DNA of 7,780 nucleotides, from contig JAPPNT010000021.1 of assembly GCA_028873745.1 (NCBI GenBank), positions 1 to 7,780 on the forward strand. Direction: 5' to 3'. Both the position numbers and the translations under genes were made by a program. Shown here piece by piece: positions 5,151 through 7,780 of this stretch (position 1 is its first letter; every line of letters starts with the position of its first letter). The notes beneath the pieces were generated by a model, which ran no database searches, was not told where the DNA came from, and worked only from the letters and a program-made list of their open reading frames with translations. Source of the DNA: Chloroflexota bacterium (GTDB lineage Bacteria; Chloroflexota; Dehalococcoidia; Lucifugimonadales; UBA1127).

Positions 5151-6773
5151 GTGAACGAGAGGACCACCACACATCTGGACGCCGGCGGGCTCCTGACTCT
5201 GCTCTCCGGCGGCGCGCAGGCACTCGAGGTCAATCTCGAGGCCGTCAATGCCCTCAACGTCTTCCCCGTGCCCGACGGCGACACCGGCACCAACATGCTC
5301 CTCACCCTGAAGACCGTCGTCGAGGCCGCACAGCAGGCCGATGGTCCCGCGCTCGCTGACACGGCCAGCGCCGCCGCCCACGGCGCCCTCATGGGAGCGC
5401 GCGGCAACAGCGGCGTCATCCTCTCGCAGTTCATCCGAGGCCTCGCCTCCGCCGTCGAGGGCCTTCCCCATGCCGACCTGGCTCAGCTCGCCGACGCCTT
5501 CGCGCAGGGCGGAGCCGCCACGTACCGCGCAGTCAGCAACCCCGTCGAGGGCACTATGCTCACCGTCATGCGCCGCACCGGCGAGGCCATGCTGGACGCC
5601 GCCTCCGACGCTGAAGACGCCCTCGCACTCCTGGAAGCCGGCCTCGCCGTGTGCAGAGAGGCCGTCCTGCAGACCCCCGAGCAGCTCCAGGTGCTCCGCG
5701 ATGCGGGCGTCGTAGATGCCGGAGGTCAGGGCTTCTCCGTCTTCCTCGAGGGCGGCCTCCTCGCCCTGCGAGGTGAGGACCCGGCGTCCATCCGCATGGA
5801 AAGCGTCGAGGGCCTCGGTCGCATATCTGACGACTTCCTCATGGCGGTAGAGGAAGAGGTGTGGGGCTTCTGCACGCAGTTCATCATCACCGGCGAGGCC
5901 CTGGACCCGGAGGGCCTGCGCGGCGCCATCGACGCAATGGCGAACTCCACCGTCGTCATCGGCGACACACGCACGGTCCGCGTCCACGCCCACACGCTGG
6001 AACCCGACGCGCTGCTCGACCTTGGCCGTTCGGTGGGCGTGGTGGACCAGATCAAGGTCGAGAGCATGGACACCCAGCACCAAGCCGTCCGCGCGGCCCG
6101 CACGGACGGACCGCCGGCCGCGGTTAGCGTCCTGGCAGTGGTGCGTGGCGACGGCCTGGAGGGCGTCTTCCGGAGCCTTGGCGTGGAGGTGATCGTCTCC
6201 GGCGGTCAGACCATGAATCCCAGCACGGAGGAGCTGCTGGAGGGGATCCGTTCGTTGCACGCCGAGTCGGCGGTGTTGTTGCCCAACAACAAGAACATCG
6301 TCGCCTCCGCGCGGCAGGCAGCCGAGATGTCCCCCATCCCCGCGCGCGTCGTCCCGACGACGTCGCTGCCGCAGGGCATCGCCGCAATGCTGGGCTTCTC
6401 TCCCGTCCGAGACCTCGACGAGAACACTGGGTCGATGACGGAGGGCGCGGAGTCAGTGGCCGATGGGGAGGTTGTAACCGCCGTCCGCGACGCTGTCATC
6501 GACGGCACGCAGGTGCGCGCGGGCGAGGTCATGTCCCTGCTGCGCGGAAAGCTCGCGGCTTCGGAGCCGTCGATGCAGGACGCGCTCCTCGCTCTCGTGC
6601 GTGCTGCCGAGCCGGAAGAAGGCTCCCTCGTCACGCTCTACTACGGCGGCGACGCCTCCCACGGAGACGCCCTCCTCGCTGCCGACGCCATCTCGGGAGT
6701 CCAGGCAGACCTCGAAGTCGAGGTCGTCTACGGCGGCCAGCCCCACTACCACTACCTGGTATCCATCGAATAG
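5151..6773 (+). CDS. fakA: DAK2-domain fatty acid kinase subunit (YloV/FakA family)
   Basis: This 540-aa cytoplasmic protein is the ATP-binding kinase subunit of the YloV/FakA family. In Staphylococcus it phosphorylates fatty acids carried by a separate DegV-type FakB protein. The N-terminal DhaL-like kinase domain (about 10-205) shows NVFPVPDGDTGTNM (36-49) with the metal-binding aspartates, ARGNSGVILSQ (83-93), PVEGTMLTV (131-139) and DAGVVDAGGQGF (185-196). A middle domain carries WGFCTQF (C241) and VRVHAHT (H279, H281), a Cys-His-His set I recall binding zinc in S. aureus FakA. The C-terminal DegV-like FakB-binding part (about 324-540) includes VSGGQTMNPSTEELL and LPNNKNI. Length is typical. 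It starts with GTG behind a strong ribosome site. No fakB or yloU is in the window. The product supplies acyl-phosphate to lipid synthesis if a FakB partner exists elsewhere; that is inference. Confidence 0.93.
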   Translation: MNERTTTHLDAGGLLTLLSGGAQALEVNLEAVNALNVFPVPDGDTGTNMLLTLKTVVEAAQQADGPALADTASAAAHGALMGARGNSGVILSQFIRGLASAVEGLPHADLAQLADAFAQGGAATYRAVSNPVEGTMLTVMRRTGEAMLDAASDAEDALALLEAGLAVCREAVLQTPEQLQVLRDAGVVDAGGQGFSVFLEGGLLALRGEDPASIRMESVEGLGRISDDFLMAVEEEVWGFCTQFIITGEALDPEGLRGAIDAMANSTVVIGDTRTVRVHAHTLEPDALLDLGRSVGVVDQIKVESMDTQHQAVRAARTDGPPAAVSVLAVVRGDGLEGVFRSLGVEVIVSGGQTMNPSTEELLEGIRSLHAESAVLLPNNKNIVASARQAAEMSPIPARVVPTTSLPQGIAAMLGFSPVRDLDENTGSMTEGAESVADGEVVTAVRDAVIDGTQVRAGEVMSLLRGKLAASEPSMQDALLALVRAAEPEEGSLVTLYYGGDASHGDALLAADAISGVQADLEVEVVYGGQPHYHYLVSIE

Positions 6774-6793
6774 CAAGGCCAAGGGTCAAGTGC

Positions 6794-6830
6794 AAACAAA
6801 GAGGGCCCCGCTCCAATTGGCGGGGCCCTC
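6794..6830 (-). terminator. Intrinsic terminator of tatA
   Basis: GAGGGCCCCGC (6801-6811) pairs perfectly with GCGGGGCCCTC (6820-6830) around an 8-nt loop. On the minus strand the stem is followed by TTTGTTT (complement of 6800-6794), a good T-rich tail, so it ends tatA (stop at 6853). On the plus strand no T tract follows, so it may only partly stop the convergent fakA transcript (stop at 6773). The loop side carries CGCTCCAAT (6809-6817), also found in the hairpin at 2170-2194. Confidence 0.85.
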
Positions 6831-6852
6831 GCTATGTCAGGCGGTTGGCACG

Positions 6853-7071
6853 CTACGACGCCTTACGCGACCTCGTGCGCCGGTTCGTCGCTTTCGTGTC
6901 GGTCGAGCCCTCGTCCAGCGATGGCCCGGCGGCCTTGCGGAACTCCTTGATCGCCGAGCCCATGGACTTTGCGAGCTGCGGCAACCTCGTCGCCCCAAAG
7001 AGCAGCAGCACTATGAAGAGGATCAGAATGATCTCCGGCAGGCCGAACCCACCGCGGAATAACCCAAACAC
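6853..7071 (-). CDS. tatA: Sec-independent protein translocase subunit TatA
   Basis: This 72-aa protein is a TatA/TatE-type component of the twin-arginine translocase, which moves folded proteins across the cytoplasmic membrane. A short N-terminus is followed by one membrane helix (about 12-26, LPEIILILFIVLLLFG), the Phe-Gly hinge (F25-G26), and an amphipathic helix ATRLPQLAKSMGSAIKEFRKA (about 27-47). A short, charged and basic C-terminal tail completes it. The LPE and FG-x-x-x-LP signatures and short length favour TatA over TatB. It starts at GTG 7071, with GAGAGG (7083-7078) spaced by 6 nt. The gene lies 83 bp downstream of lon on the same strand and ends at a clear terminator. No tatC is in the window, so the rest of the translocase must be encoded elsewhere. 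Confidence 0.94.
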   Translation of the reverse strand: MFGLFRGGFGLPEIILILFIVLLLFGATRLPQLAKSMGSAIKEFRKAAGPSLDEGSTDTKATNRRTRSRKAS

Positions 7072-7154
7072 GTTGCACCTCTCTCCGGACTGCTCCCGTT
7101 CAAAGGCCGGGCTTCACCGTGTAGATTTTCTCAGATTGTCAATAGGCCCGCAAC

Positions 7155-7780
7155 CTAACCCTCGGCCCGCATCGCCGGAAGCAGCGCGACGGCCAGCACC
7201 TCGTCCATGTTCTCGACGGGCACGAAGTTCAGTGTGCGCCGTACCTGCGACGGCACGTCCTCCAGGTCCCGGTTGTTCTTCTTCGGAAGCACAAAGGTCT
7301 TGATGCCCGCCCTGTGAGCGGCCAGCACCTTCTCCTTGATGCCGCCCACCTCCAGCACGCGTCCGCGCAGGGTGACCTCCCCTGTCATTGCGACGTCCTT
7401 GCGAACGGGCAGCCGCCCCAGCGCCGACACCAGCGCCGTCGCCAGCGTCACGCCAGCCGAGGGCCCATCCTTGGGCACCGCGCCGGACGGCACGTGGATG
7501 TGGATGTTGTTCTCCTCGAAAACCTTGGGCGGCAGCTTGAAGCTGTGCGAGCGCGCCCGTGCGTAGCTCAACGCCGCCTGCGCCGACTCCTTCATCACGT
7601 CGCCGAGTGACCCGGTGAGCGTCAGGTCGCCCTTGCCGTCGACGACGCTCACCTCGACCGAAAGCACATCGCCGCCCACCGCCGTGCGTGCCACGCCCGT
7701 CGCGACGCCGATCTCGTCCTGCTCTTCCGCCGCGCCCCACGTGTACTTCACGGGCCCGATGGCCCTGGTCAGGTAGTTCG
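7155..7780 (-). CDS. lon: ATP-dependent protease Lon, C-terminal part (5' end beyond the window)
   Basis: About 208 codons of the proteolytic domain of Lon are visible; the rest of the gene lies right of the window. Lon is a cytoplasmic AAA+ serine protease that degrades misfolded and regulatory proteins. The visible part starts NYLTRAIGPVKYTWGAAEEQ, matching the junction into the protease domain. The catalytic Ser lies in PKDGPSAG (codon 7460-7458), and the catalytic Lys in GGIKEKVLAAH (codon 7331-7329) is 43 residues further on, the same spacing as S679/K722 of E. coli Lon. TGSLGDVMKESAQAA and AMTGEVTLRG are also typical. The GTG codon at 7751 is an internal Val, not a start. The reading frame is intact to a normal end a short way after the last helix (EVLAVALLPAM). 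tatA follows 83 bp downstream. Confidence 0.97.
   Translation of the reverse strand, partial: NYLTRAIGPVKYTWGAAEEQDEIGVATGVARTAVGGDVLSVEVSVVDGKGDLTLTGSLGDVMKESAQAALSYARARSHSFKLPPKVFEENNIHIHVPSGAVPKDGPSAGVTLATALVSALGRLPVRKDVAMTGEVTLRGRVLEVGGIKEKVLAAHRAGIKTFVLPKKNNRDLEDVPSQVRRTLNFVPVENMDEVLAVALLPAMRAEG

Noticed and set aside
5085..6260. 391-aa open frame on the minus strand
   Set aside because: It lies antisense to the well-supported fakA-like gene, its translation is rich in low-complexity His/Gly/Asp/Arg typical of GC-rich antisense frames, and no family motif is seen.
7137..7142. Perfect TTGACA on the minus strand upstream of tatA
   Set aside because: No -10-like hexamer lies 16-18 bp downstream; the nearest, TACACG, is only 13 bp away. 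A tatA promoter here is not supported, though it cannot be excluded.
7114..7740. 208-aa open frame on the minus strand overlapping lon
   Set aside because: It is Gly/Arg-rich and in another frame of the lon coding strand; the lon frame carries the Ser-Lys dyad and full family similarity.
1..7780. Mobile element, CRISPR array, tRNA or rRNA gene
   Set aside because: I read both strands for transposase, integrase, spaced repeats and tRNA-like cloverleaf or CCA ends and saw none; base composition is even across the window.

Overview
The window is uniformly GC-rich bacterial chromosome. It holds nine complete genes and one partial gene, packed on both strands with short gaps, and shows no RNA gene, mobile element, CRISPR array or phage gene. 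Gene content fits a Chloroflexota-like bacterium (Dehalococcoidia/SAR202 type): short zinc-ribbon L28, YloV/FakA-type kinase, a Gram-positive-like TatA, and many small-molecule hydrolases. That placement is inference from gene style and GC content; no marker here settles it.

Left part (1-2211): a fumarylacetoacetate hydrolase (FAH) family enzyme on the minus strand diverges from a Lin0512-family protein of unknown function. A dienelactone hydrolase family enzyme with an intact Cys-Asp-His triad follows, under its own likely promoter and ending at a strong terminator hairpin. FAH and dienelactone hydrolases both act in breakdown of ring-cleavage products and keto acids, so a catabolic role is plausible but not shown.

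Middle (2212-4005): two EamA/DMT-type membrane transporters lie in tandem on the minus strand. They are exactly the same length (287 aa), align without gaps and are about 53% identical by hand count, so they are a diverged tandem duplication. Their 5' end faces rpe across a gap of about 105 bp that contains a two-part inverted repeat and a symmetric -10-like heptamer.

Right part (4111-7780): rpe (ribulose-phosphate 3-epimerase, +), rpmB (ribosomal protein L28, -) and a fakA/yloV-like fatty acid kinase gene (+) sit together. The same three genes cluster in Bacillus subtilis, but here rpmB is inverted and yloU/asp23 is absent. A near-consensus sigma-70-type promoter precedes fakA. tatA and the 3' part of lon follow on the minus strand. 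A strong hairpin with a T-rich tail on the minus strand ends tatA and separates it from the convergent fakA.

I found no convincing new biological system. The points most worth checking are the repeated terminator sequence shared by two convergent junctions, the dyad and symmetric -10 elements in the divergent gaps, the transporter duplication, and the altered C-terminal motif of the FAH-family enzyme.
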